From Acidobacteriaceae bacterium (GTDB lineage: Bacteria; Acidobacteriota; Terriglobia; Bryobacterales; Bryobacteraceae), in NCBI GenBank assembly GCA_019240405.1, contig JAFAYL010000038.1, positions 62,001 through 126,000 on the forward strand: a DNA stretch of 64,000 bases, in the 5' to 3' direction. Each line of letters starts with the position of its first letter. The first letter of the stretch is position 1. Below, piece after piece: positions 47,679-55,763 of the stretch. Position numbers and translations under genes: made by a program. Under the pieces are notes generated by a model that was not told the origin of the DNA, ran no database searches, and saw only the letters and a list, made by a program, of their open reading frames with translations.

Positions 47679-48524
47679 TTGCGCATTGCGTACGCCGCAG
47701 TCATTCTCGCCGCTACCGGCGCGCTCGCAACATATAAGAGTTCACAACAGGAGTTCCACTTCGTTGTCCTCGGGGATCGCACAGGAGGCGCGATTCCGGG
47801 AGTATACGAGGAAGCGCTTCGGGAAGCGGACCTTGATCGGCCTGATTTCATCATGTCTGTCGGGGACACGATAGAAGGAGGCAACGACCGGACCCTTACT
47901 GCAGAGTGGCAGCAAATCAGGCGGATTCTCGCGCCCTACAGACGCTACCGGTTGTTTCTCTTGCCGGGGAATCATGACGTCTGGTCGACAGCATCAGCGG
48001 ACGCTTTCAAGAAATATGCGATGCGGCCGCTGCACTACAGCTTCGATTACCAGCAGGCACACTTCACTATGCTTGATAACAGCCGGAGCGATAATATGCC
48101 GTCCGACGAGCTTGCATTCCTCGAAAAGGATCTGCAAGCGCATATCCGCCAGCGCGTGAAGTTCATTTTTTCGCACCGGCCGTCCTGGATTTTGCAGGTT
48201 GTGCTGGGGAATCCTGATTTTGCCATACATCGCCTGGCGAAGCGCTACGGGGTACAGTATGTGATTGCCGGCCACCTTCACGAGATGTTGCACTTTGAAC
48301 TGGATGGGGTCACATACATTTCGATCGCCAGCTCTGGCGGACATTTGCGCGCTAGCAAGCGATATGAAGATGGATGGTTCTTTCAGCGGACGTTTGTCAC
48401 CGTTAAAGATGATTCAGCGGATTTTCGTATCAAAGAATTAGGCCCGCCTTTCGGCCAATCACGCATAACGCGACTTGAGGACTGGGGCGCGGTAGGGCTT
48501 ATCAAAAAAGCAGGGCCTGAATAG
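47679..48524 (+). CDS. Metallophosphoesterase
   Basis: About 281 residues with an N-terminal hydrophobic anchor or signal (AYAAVILAATGALATY). The calcineurin-like two-metal motifs are VLGDRTGG, SVGDTIEGG, LPGNHDVW, FSHRP and GHLHEM in the correct order, so it should be a functional phosphatase or phosphodiesterase outside the cytoplasm. The first metal motif has Arg in place of the usual His (D-x-H becomes D-R-T), as in some subfamilies. The start is uncertain. I used the TTG at 47679 because upstream codons overlap the glycosyltransferase gene. Confidence 0.8.
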   Translation: MRIAYAAVILAATGALATYKSSQQEFHFVVLGDRTGGAIPGVYEEALREADLDRPDFIMSVGDTIEGGNDRTLTAEWQQIRRILAPYRRYRLFLLPGNHDVWSTASADAFKKYAMRPLHYSFDYQQAHFTMLDNSRSDNMPSDELAFLEKDLQAHIRQRVKFIFSHRPSWILQVVLGNPDFAIHRLAKRYGVQYVIAGHLHEMLHFELDGVTYISIASSGGHLRASKRYEDGWFFQRTFVTVKDDSADFRIKELGPPFGQSRITRLEDWGAVGLIKKAGPE

Positions 48525-48574
48525 ATCGTTAGATCTCGCTGAGACGAAAAAAGGACGTACGTTCTAATGGTTCA

Positions 48575-49306
48575 GTGCTGCGCGGAAACCTAAATACGCC
48601 AGGCTGGCCGGTTGTCGCGCTAGGCGCTGCGATTCTCGCTGTCGTCCTCGCCGGGGCTTGGTACGCGGGACGCCAATCAGCCGTTATCCAAGATGAAAGA
48701 GTGAATTCTGACCTGAACCGGTTAACGCAACAAGTTGCGTCGTTGAGAGTTCAACTTGAGGATGAGAGAATGCGACGGCAAGAGGCTGAAAAATCGCTGC
48801 AAGCTGCTGGACAGGGCGCCCATACAGATGAACAATCTCAAACACAACGGCAACTTTTGGAACTCGAGGCCGAAGTCAGCCAATACAAGACAATTGTGGA
48901 CCGTCAACAACGCTCATTAGCCGACAACCTGCGCCTGCTCAAAGCGCTTTCCGCTCCGCGCGCGCACTTATTCACAATGAAAGGTTCCGAGATCGCCTCC
49001 GATTGCACGGCATACAGCCTGCTTGTTGTGAAGTCGAGGGTGGTATTGGTTGCCAGCAATCTTCCGAAGCTGGCCGAGAACAAACAGTTTCAGTTCTGGC
49101 TACTTCGCAATAAAGAGCCAAAGATCGTCAGCGCCGGCGTTTTCTCACCAGATGACGAAAACCACGCGGTTGTGGACTTCGAAGATCCATCTGTCCTTAC
49201 TGATATCTCGATATTCGAGGTCACGGACGAACCGCGCGGGGGCAGCTCAGAACCGACGGGAGTGAAGCTCTTGACGGCCAGTACGGAAACTGGCACTGCG
49301 CAATAG
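48575..49306 (+). CDS. Membrane protein with coiled coil and RskA-like (anti-sigma-K) domain
   Basis: A 243-residue protein from a GTG start. One membrane helix is at about 12-29, a coiled coil rich in Gln/Glu/Arg spans about 40-115, and the C-terminus has the anti-sigma-K RskA signature: FQFWLLRNKEPKIVSAGVF, a PDDE loop and VTDEPRGGSSEPTG. RskA proteins normally carry a cytoplasmic zinc anti-sigma domain that binds an ECF sigma factor. Here that part is missing and replaced by the coiled coil, and no sigma gene is adjacent. It may be a periplasmic sensor or a remnant with a new role. Confidence 0.7.
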   Translation: MLRGNLNTPGWPVVALGAAILAVVLAGAWYAGRQSAVIQDERVNSDLNRLTQQVASLRVQLEDERMRRQEAEKSLQAAGQGAHTDEQSQTQRQLLELEAEVSQYKTIVDRQQRSLADNLRLLKALSAPRAHLFTMKGSEIASDCTAYSLLVVKSRVVLVASNLPKLAENKQFQFWLLRNKEPKIVSAGVFSPDDENHAVVDFEDPSVLTDISIFEVTDEPRGGSSEPTGVKLLTASTETGTAQ

Positions 49307-49325
49307 AATTCCAAGTGCCGCAGCG

Positions 49326-50531
49326 TCATTCGTAGCGCAGCGCTTCGGTCGGATTTAATTGCGAAGCACGGCGCGCTGGAAGCAATCCAAAACCGACTCC
49401 GACTGTGAACGACACTGCGAATGCGACTAACACGGAAATCGGGGAAATCGGCACCCGCACCGCATCGGTTATTAAGCGGACACTGAGCGGCAAAAATAGT
49501 CCGATAAGAATACCAATGCTCCCGCCCGCCAAGCTGATGAGAACAGATTCAACCAGGAACTGCAGCATAATTTCGCCCCTTGACGCGCCTACCGCCATGC
49601 GCAATCCAATTTCTCGTGTGCGCTCCGTAACTGTGACCAGCATGATGTTCATGATGCCGATACCGGAAATGACCAGTGCAATCGCTGACACGATGATCAG
49701 CACGACGGTCAGAACATTGGCAATTTTGTTCGCCGCATCAAGAAAGCCTTGTAAGTCTTGCACCGTATATTGTGCGCCCGGCCTATGGCGCCGCGCCAAG
49801 ATTCGCCCCACCTCTTGCCGCACGGCGGGCACGTCGGCTGCATTGCGGACTTCAATGTAAACCGGATCGACCCGCTCATACTGCACGAAGTAACGCATCA
49901 CGGTAATGGGTATAAGAATCGTCTCACTGGTGATCTCTCCGATATCGTGCGTGCTGGTCTTTTCTCGAAAGGTCCCGATAACCGTAAACTGCAGTTGGCT
50001 GATTTTGACAGTCTGTCCGACGGAAGCTTCCTGACTTCCAAAGATTCGGATCGCCAGCTTATCGGTGAGCATGGCCACATGCTCGCGCAGAGTCATATCG
50101 CTTTGATCGAACCTGCGCCCGTGCAAAACGATTAAGTTTCGGACCAATGCGTATTGATCATCTACTCCATTGATCGTCACCTCACGCACTTTGCCGTTTA
50201 CAACGATCTGATCGTTGTTCTGCATAACGGCGGTCGCGGCAACAATCGTAGGCCCGAGCGTATCGCGAATGGCATCGACATCTGCGATTTTGACGAAATC
50301 GGCCTGCACCTTGGCGACATTTTGGCCGCCAGTCGCATAACTCGCATAAACGAGATTTGAGCCGATACCGCGGATTTGGTCGAGAATCAAATCTTTGCTC
50401 GCCAGAGAAATGGTAACCACCAGAATGACGGAGGCATTTCCGATCACCAGGCCTAATGCGGTTAGAAATGTTCGCAGCCGGTTCGCGCGAAGCGCCTGCA
50501 AGCTGAAGTTGACGGCCTCAGAGAGATTCAT
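49326..50531 (-). CDS. MacB/FtsX-type ABC transporter permease
   Basis: A 401-residue permease with four membrane helices: one at the N-terminus (TALGLVIGNASVILVVTIS), a large periplasmic MacB-type domain (about 50-265), and three at the C-terminus. The cytoplasmic coupling segment ERTREIGLRMAVGASRGEIMLQF is typical of the FtsX family. Such permeases export peptides, lipids or antibiotics, or transmit mechanical signals. The ATP-binding subunit and membrane-fusion protein are not in the neighbourhood, so they must be encoded elsewhere. It follows the TPR gene on the same strand after 69 bases. Confidence 0.88.
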   Translation of the reverse strand: MNLSEAVNFSLQALRANRLRTFLTALGLVIGNASVILVVTISLASKDLILDQIRGIGSNLVYASYATGGQNVAKVQADFVKIADVDAIRDTLGPTIVAATAVMQNNDQIVVNGKVREVTINGVDDQYALVRNLIVLHGRRFDQSDMTLREHVAMLTDKLAIRIFGSQEASVGQTVKISQLQFTVIGTFREKTSTHDIGEITSETILIPITVMRYFVQYERVDPVYIEVRNAADVPAVRQEVGRILARRHRPGAQYTVQDLQGFLDAANKIANVLTVVLIIVSAIALVISGIGIMNIMLVTVTERTREIGLRMAVGASRGEIMLQFLVESVLISLAGGSIGILIGLFLPLSVRLITDAVRVPISPISVLVAFAVSFTVGVGFGLLPARRASQLNPTEALRYE

Positions 50532-50600
50532 TGCAAGATTTGGTGCTGGCCCTTTTTCATCCCACTGGCCGGGAGAGTTGCGGTACGGAGCCGCAGTTAC

Positions 50601-51533
50601 CTAAACGCCGTCAACTTGTTTTAGAAGCCGCAGCGCCCGTTCCTTTGGTGGGTCATCGACCGTGATTGGAGCATGAATGTACTTCTGAAGGAGATTCTTG
50701 GCTTCTTCTAAGTTGCGCTTCTGCTTCACGAGCACGTCAGCCCGCGCAAACCAAACCTTTGGAGCGTTCGGGTCTACTTTCTGAGCTTCCAAAAAAACAG
50801 CATCGCTCTCGCGAGTCTTTCCTTCATTCGCCAAAAACTTAGCCAAATCAACAAGCCGCCCTACTTGGTGTGGTGCGAGTGCAGCGGCTTTACGCAGATG
50901 CTGCTCAGCGGTCTCGAATTCCTTAGCTTTCTGCTCTAATTGCGCCTTGGCAAAGTACCCTTCAGCCGGGTCCACGCGAGCAATTTTCTGGGCAACGGCT
51001 CTGGCCTTCTCATATCCGCCGCCGAGGAAACCTGGCGCTTCCAGATAGTAATCGAACAGATCACTGAGCGCCTCTGTGTTCCGGCTATCGAGCGCTACGG
51101 AACTTTCAAACGCTTGCCGGGCTTTCGACGCGAATTTCGGCGCGCTCAAAGGATTGGATGTTTCGGCGCGCTTTCCATACGCCCGGCCAAGCCAGTCCAT
51201 GTAGTCGCTGTTATTCGGCTCAGCGGTTGCGGCCTTCTGAATAAATTCGGTAGCGTTCTTGAACTCGCCAAGCATGAAATAGTCGCGGCCAATTAAAAAC
51301 GTGGTCTGCGGGTCTGTGCTGCTGGTATCGAGCAGTGCGAGCGATTCTTCGTAGTTAGTGTGCTTGTAGAGCTCTTCTGCCTTGTCTAGCGTCTCGCTGA
51401 AAAGCGGCAGAGAGCCTGCCCACAAGAACAACAGCGATGCCGCGACTCTGAAACCGCTTCCCAAGGCAATTCTCTCTCTTAGTTGTAAGCCGATTCTATC
51501 GAAATTGAGTCTTACCCTCAACAAGATGCGCAT
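50601..51533 (-). CDS. Exported tetratricopeptide-repeat protein
   Basis: A 310-residue helical protein. A hydrophobic stretch at about 29-46 (VAASLLFLWAGSLPLFSE) is a signal peptide or anchor after a long basic n-region. The remainder is TPR-like, for example FKNATEFIQKAATAEPNNSD near residue 90 and RESDAVFLEAQKVDPNAPKV near 250. GGGGGA before the ATG at 51533 decides the start. Partner unknown. It may be co-transcribed with the permease downstream. Confidence 0.75.
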   Translation of the reverse strand: MRILLRVRLNFDRIGLQLRERIALGSGFRVAASLLFLWAGSLPLFSETLDKAEELYKHTNYEESLALLDTSSTDPQTTFLIGRDYFMLGEFKNATEFIQKAATAEPNNSDYMDWLGRAYGKRAETSNPLSAPKFASKARQAFESSVALDSRNTEALSDLFDYYLEAPGFLGGGYEKARAVAQKIARVDPAEGYFAKAQLEQKAKEFETAEQHLRKAAALAPHQVGRLVDLAKFLANEGKTRESDAVFLEAQKVDPNAPKVWFARADVLVKQKRNLEEAKNLLQKYIHAPITVDDPPKERALRLLKQVDGV

Positions 51534-51692
51534 AAGGTCCCCCAAGTTGCGCCGGATGGCGTAATCCAGGCCACATCCCGGGTTCCTCTTTCACCTACTC
51601 ATTGAGAGCAATTCAGTCGCCGAACCTCGCTGTTATTCAACTGAGAGCGAGTATATTAGGCTTAGGCTGGAATTTTGGAAGGAGAGATGGAG

Positions 51693-52877
51693 ATGATACT
51701 CGCCCAGTTGCGACGTTTGCTTCTTTTAAGCGGTTTTGCTCTCCTGGTGACCGCCCCAATTTGGGCTCAGGTCACGACTATGGAGGGTAGTGTTAAGGAT
51801 GAAAACGGCCAGCCCGTAGCCAAAGCGCTCATTAAGCTGGATCGAACCGATATTAAGGGACACTACGAAGTTAAATCAGACAAAAAGGGGCACTGGTTCT
51901 ACACCGGGCTCCCATTGGGGACCTTCAACCTTAGCTGCGAAATTAACGGGCAAGTTGTGGACAAAGTGGAAGGCGTTAAATCCAAGTATGGAGACTCCAC
52001 GGTGGTGGATTTCAACGCCGCAAAGGCCAAGCAGCAGCAAGCGGCAGCACAGCAGGCCGCAGCCACAGGCCAGCTCACGCAAGAGCAGGCGCGAGGCATG
52101 AGCGCTGAACAGAAGAAACAGTTTGAAGAAGCGGCAAAGAAGCAGCAAGAGCAGATGAAGAAGAATAAGGCGCTGAACGATGCGTTCAATGCCGGTCAGG
52201 ATGCAAAAAAAGCTGGAGACGCTGATACAGATCCCGCCAAGAAGGCTGCGGATTACCAGACTGCGATCGATAGCTTCAACAAAGCTGGAGAAATCGACCC
52301 GAGTCAGATCGCCGTCTGGAACAGTTTAGGTGAAGCGTACAACGGACTCGCTTCCACTCAGAAGGGCGATGATAAGACCAAGTCGTACGACGCCGCGATC
52401 GCTGCCTATAACAAATCGCTCGCGCTGCAGCCGAATCAAGCGAGCGTATATAACCAGATGGGAAACATTTATGGCTCGGAAAAGAAGATGCCGGAAGCCA
52501 CAGCGGCTCTGACGAAGGCAGCCGAGCTGGATCCTGCAGTGGCGGCGAAGGCCTACTACAACATGGGCGCAAATCTTGTGAACAGCGGGCAATCGGACCA
52601 AGCGATCGACTTTTTTCAGAAAGCAATTCAAGCCGACCCGAACTATGCCGAGGCGCATTACCAGCTCGGGGTGTGTTTGATGGGTAAAGCTCAGGTGGAT
52701 ACGAAAACGGGCAAGATCACTCCTCCGGAAGGTACCGCAGAGCATTTTCAAAAATATCTAGAGCTAAAACCCGACGGCGCCTTCGCACAACCTTCTAAAG
52801 ACATGCTTGCGTCGCTTGGTGAAACCGTGCAGACGAAGGTCACGGTTCCGAGCGCAAAAAAGAAAAAGTCTCAGTAG
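51693..52877 (+). CDS. Exported protein with carboxypeptidase-regulatory domain and TPRs
   Basis: A 394-residue protein with a signal peptide (about 1-26). A carboxypeptidase-regulatory-like domain at about 29-100 (TTMEGSVKDENGQPVAKALI) comes first. A Gln/Ala/Lys-rich coiled coil follows (about 115-165), then several TPRs (SQIAVWNSLGEAYNGL, NQASVYNQMGNIYGS, AKAYYNMGANLVNSG, YAEAHYQLGVCLMG), ending with a Lys-rich tail. AAGGAG lies 8 bases before the ATG at 51693, which makes this start better than the ATG at 51687. A periplasmic scaffold is likely, function unknown. Confidence 0.8.
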   Translation: MILAQLRRLLLLSGFALLVTAPIWAQVTTMEGSVKDENGQPVAKALIKLDRTDIKGHYEVKSDKKGHWFYTGLPLGTFNLSCEINGQVVDKVEGVKSKYGDSTVVDFNAAKAKQQQAAAQQAAATGQLTQEQARGMSAEQKKQFEEAAKKQQEQMKKNKALNDAFNAGQDAKKAGDADTDPAKKAADYQTAIDSFNKAGEIDPSQIAVWNSLGEAYNGLASTQKGDDKTKSYDAAIAAYNKSLALQPNQASVYNQMGNIYGSEKKMPEATAALTKAAELDPAVAAKAYYNMGANLVNSGQSDQAIDFFQKAIQADPNYAEAHYQLGVCLMGKAQVDTKTGKITPPEGTAEHFQKYLELKPDGAFAQPSKDMLASLGETVQTKVTVPSAKKKKSQ

Positions 52878-52925
52878 CGGTATCGAAGGAGCGCTGAAGC
52901 TGAGTGCTCTAATCCGTTCACTTTT

Positions 52926-53240
52926 ATGTTTCGCGCGATTTTCGAACTACTCATCACGATTCTGGTTGTTATCGTGGCGCGTGCGATCCTGACCAGTCTC
53001 GTCAAAAATTTTTCGAGAGTCTCTTCCAATCCGTTTCAATATCGCGCGCCAAACCAGCGATCGGGCGCGTATCCCGCCAATTCGGCTCCAGATGCTCATC
53101 CAGGAGGTGAGCTACATAAGGACCCTGTGTGCGGCACCTATGTCGCCGAATCGACTCCATTCCACCGGCAGATTTCGGGCCAGAGCTTTTATTACTGTTC
53201 CGAGGCATGCCGGGAGAAACACGCGCTCGTTGCACGATAA
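52926..53240 (+). CDS. Small membrane protein with YHS domain
   Basis: A 104-residue protein. An N-terminal membrane helix (about 6-26) is followed by a flexible linker and a YHS/TRASH-like metal motif: KDPVCGTYV near residue 65, then FYYCSEACREKH near 86. The cysteines could bind a metal ion. Acidobacterial proteins of this layout are common but uncharacterised. It is followed 50 bases later by the SRPBCC gene. Confidence 0.78.
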   Translation: MFRAIFELLITILVVIVARAILTSLVKNFSRVSSNPFQYRAPNQRSGAYPANSAPDAHPGGELHKDPVCGTYVAESTPFHRQISGQSFYYCSEACREKHALVAR

Positions 53241-53290
53241 GTGATCTTCCCAAGGCGGGTGAACTCATTCACGCCTAACGCATCTCGCTC

Positions 53291-53803
53291 ATGAGATGGC
53301 TGGGTTATGCCGGACTGCTTCTGGCGGTTTTGATCGCCGTTGTAATTGTTATCGCGGTGATGTTGCCGGAAAAACATGTTGTCACCCGGCATGCCTTTTT
53401 CAGGCAGTCTCCCGAAGCAGTATTTGCGCTAATAACAGGTCCGCAGAATTGGAGGCCTGACGTCGCTAGATGGGAGGAGATTCCGAACCCTGGCGGCCCG
53501 CGGCGCTGGCAAGAGTACTCAATGCAAGGCAACTCCGTCACATTTGAGGAGACGGCGTCGGACCCGCCCCGAAAATATCAGGCCGTAATTGCAGATAAAA
53601 ACCTGCCGTTTAGCGGAACGTGGACATGGGAAATCACGCCGGCAAACGATGGTTGCGATGTGCGCATCACCGAGAATGGCGGAGTCCACAACGCGATTTT
53701 TCGGTTTGTCGGCCGCTTCGTCATCGGATACAGCAAAACGATGACAGATTACCTGAAAGCTCTCGGAAAGAAGTTCGGAGAGCCCGTCAACATTCAAGAG
53801 TAA
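53291..53803 (+). CDS. Membrane-anchored SRPBCC family protein
   Basis: A 170-residue protein with an N-terminal membrane helix (about 5-25) and a START/Bet v1-like SRPBCC fold in the rest: FRQSPEAVFALITGPQNW, then PFSGTWTWEITPANDGCDV and a long C-terminal helix. Such folds bind hydrophobic ligands. Ligand unknown. Its last 10 bases overlap the fahA gene tail to tail. Confidence 0.75.
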   Translation: MRWLGYAGLLLAVLIAVVIVIAVMLPEKHVVTRHAFFRQSPEAVFALITGPQNWRPDVARWEEIPNPGGPRRWQEYSMQGNSVTFEETASDPPRKYQAVIADKNLPFSGTWTWEITPANDGCDVRITENGGVHNAIFRFVGRFVIGYSKTMTDYLKALGKKFGEPVNIQE

Positions 53804-55008
53804 TGGTTACGGCGGGCTGGCAATATAGTCCCGCGGCAATTTCCCAGGCCGATTCTCACGAAGCCTTCACGCGCGCAATAGCCCGTGAAGATCACCTCGT
53901 CGCCGTCTTCAAGAAAACTGCGTTGTTCACCAGTTGGGAGTTGAATTGGTTCACTGCCTCGCCATGTGCGCTCCAGTAAGCAGCCGCGGTTTTCCTTTTC
54001 CGGCCCTGAAACGGTTCCGCTCGCGATCAGATCACCCGGACGGAGTGGGCAGCCGTTTGAGGAATGGTGTGCGATCATTTGCGCCAGTGTCCAATAAAGA
54101 TCTTTGAAGTGACTCCTGCTGATCAGCATTGGCTCGATCATGCCCTCGGAACGTAAGCGAACTTCAAGGGTAATCTCGAAAGCGCCCGAGCCGGTCGCTT
54201 GCAAATAGGGCAGCACGGGAACGTGATGTTCCGCAGGGCTGGCGCGAAACGGCTCTAGTGCTTCCATCGTAATCAGCCAGGGAGAAATGGACGTAGCAAA
54301 GTTTTTCGCAAGAAACGGTCCGAGCGGCTGATATTCCCAGCGCTGAATATCGCGCGCCGACCAATCATTCACCAAACACACTCCGGCTATGTGCTGCTCG
54401 GCTTCATCGATGGGAATGGACTCGCCTATTGCGTTGCCAGGGCCGAGAAAAGCGCCTAGCTCCAGCTCGTAATCGAGGTTCTTGGTAGGCCCGAATTGCC
54501 CTTCGCCAAGCTGACCCACCGGCCGGCGAACAGCCGTCCCGCTCACGACAATTGACGATGAACGGCCGTGATATGCGATCGGCACATGCCGGTAGTTGGG
54601 CAGCAGCGGGTTGTCAGGACGAAACATGCTCCCAACGTTCTGAGCGTGGTGAATGGAAGCATAGAAATCCGTATAATCGCCGATGCTCGCAGGTAACAGC
54701 ATCTCGCATTCGGATTGCGCAACCAGCTCGCGCTTGCCGGAGCCGCTCTCGAGAGCCTTGCTTATGTCGCACCTCAAACGGCGGCGGTCGGAGGGCATGA
54801 GACTCATGTAGCCGTTTAGATTGTCCCAGGTAAGCCATTGACTTAACGGCAAAATAAAATCTCCAATTGCGGCGCCCAGACGCGGCTCTGGAGACTGTGT
54901 CGTACGAAACACACCCAACGGCAGATTTTGAATAGGAAAGTCGCAATCTTCGCGATTCGCTGATTCGACCCAGCTCTTGAGTGTTGGGTCGTGTGTCTCC
55001 TCAATCAT
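53794..55008 (-). CDS. fahA: Fumarylacetoacetase
   Basis: A 404-residue hydrolase that splits fumarylacetoacetate into fumarate and acetoacetate, the last step of tyrosine degradation. The N-terminal SH3-like domain is followed by the catalytic domain with GDYTDFYASIHHAQNVG near residue 110, HVPIAYHGRSSSI near 141, the metal ligands in LDYELELGAF near 178, and NDWSARDIQRWEY near 215. Length is normal. The start ATG overlaps the stop of the uncharacterised gene by 4 bases. Last gene of the gntR-acs-hmgA-X-fahA operon. Confidence 0.96.
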   Translation of the reverse strand: MIEETHDPTLKSWVESANREDCDFPIQNLPLGVFRTTQSPEPRLGAAIGDFILPLSQWLTWDNLNGYMSLMPSDRRRLRCDISKALESGSGKRELVAQSECEMLLPASIGDYTDFYASIHHAQNVGSMFRPDNPLLPNYRHVPIAYHGRSSSIVVSGTAVRRPVGQLGEGQFGPTKNLDYELELGAFLGPGNAIGESIPIDEAEQHIAGVCLVNDWSARDIQRWEYQPLGPFLAKNFATSISPWLITMEALEPFRASPAEHHVPVLPYLQATGSGAFEITLEVRLRSEGMIEPMLISRSHFKDLYWTLAQMIAHHSSNGCPLRPGDLIASGTVSGPEKENRGCLLERTWRGSEPIQLPTGEQRSFLEDGDEVIFTGYCAREGFVRIGLGNCRGTILPARRNHYS

Positions 55009-55763
55009 AGGAATCCGAGCGCGTTCAGATCTTCAACCGGCTCCTCGAATGAACATGAGCCAAATGAATGCGCGAATGATTCGCGGGCCTGAGCAATGTT
55101 TGCTGCCGGAAGTGAGCGGTCGCGCCAATGTGCGGAATCGTCAAATCGAAACGCAAGCGGATCGGTCTCGGCTAGGATCGGATCGAGATCGCGCTCACCA
55201 CGCCACGCAAACGCTGCAGCAAGAAAAACGTTGATAAAGCCGTGCATCATCGCCGAGGGCGCGCCTAGCTCGTAAGTAAGCGCATGGATCGATCGGATTG
55301 GATGATGAAGTCCGGCGGTGGCTTTGAAGGATAACTTTCGATCGGCGCACGCAATGATATAGCTGGAAACGTCCTCGATAGAAGGAATCGCATCGAGTAT
55401 TATCCCGCCTGTTCGAATCTTTGCGAATGAGCCGGCTTTCTTCACTTCATCGAGCTGATCGAGTACTACCTCACAGTAGGTAGGCTTTGAGGTTGAAATG
55501 ATGTTCTTGGATTCAATCGCAGCAGCGCGTGGATCGTCCGTATCGCTAAGCACCGCGAGCGGCCAATCAAGCGGAGCCATTTGCATGACTTGCGCCGCGG
55601 GAATAACGAAACGTCCCAAGATCCAAGCGTGCTCCGCGCTTCGATAGCGGCCATAGTTAGCCACGGCCGCTTCACGCGCGAGCGATGTTGGGGGAAACAT
55701 TCCCGCGTAATCGATCAGATTGGCTAGCAGCGCACGTAGCGCGGGTGCTACGTGTCCAGCCAC
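55005..55763 (-). CDS. Uncharacterised protein in the homogentisate operon, between hmgA and fahA
   Basis: I do not recognise an established family for this 252-residue soluble protein, although I believe similar proteins occur beside hmgA/fahA in other Acidobacteria. Distinct conserved-looking blocks are LIDYAGMFPP (16-25), GRFVIPA (50-56), FAKIRTGG (113-120), FKATAGLHH (146-154), MHGFINVFLAAA (173-184) and FGSCSFEEP (234-242). The alternation of strands and helices, with a Lys at the ends of two adjacent strands (KIRTGG, FKATAG), suggests a TIM barrel. It overlaps hmgA by 16 bases and fahA by 4, so it is fully coupled to them. Its position matches the missing maleylacetoacetate isomerase step. 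A GST zeta-class fold is not visible, nor a DinB-type His triad. Function is inferred only from context. Confidence 0.75.
   Translation of the reverse strand: MAGHVAPALRALLANLIDYAGMFPPTSLAREAAVANYGRYRSAEHAWILGRFVIPAAQVMQMAPLDWPLAVLSDTDDPRAAAIESKNIISTSKPTYCEVVLDQLDEVKKAGSFAKIRTGGIILDAIPSIEDVSSYIIACADRKLSFKATAGLHHPIRSIHALTYELGAPSAMMHGFINVFLAAAFAWRGERDLDPILAETDPLAFRFDDSAHWRDRSLPAANIAQARESFAHSFGSCSFEEPVEDLNALGFL

Noticed and set aside
51675-51692. Earlier TTG (51675) and ATG (51687) starts for the TPR protein at 51693
   Set aside because: The Shine-Dalgarno sequence AAGGAG overlaps or touches these codons and is at proper distance only from 51693.
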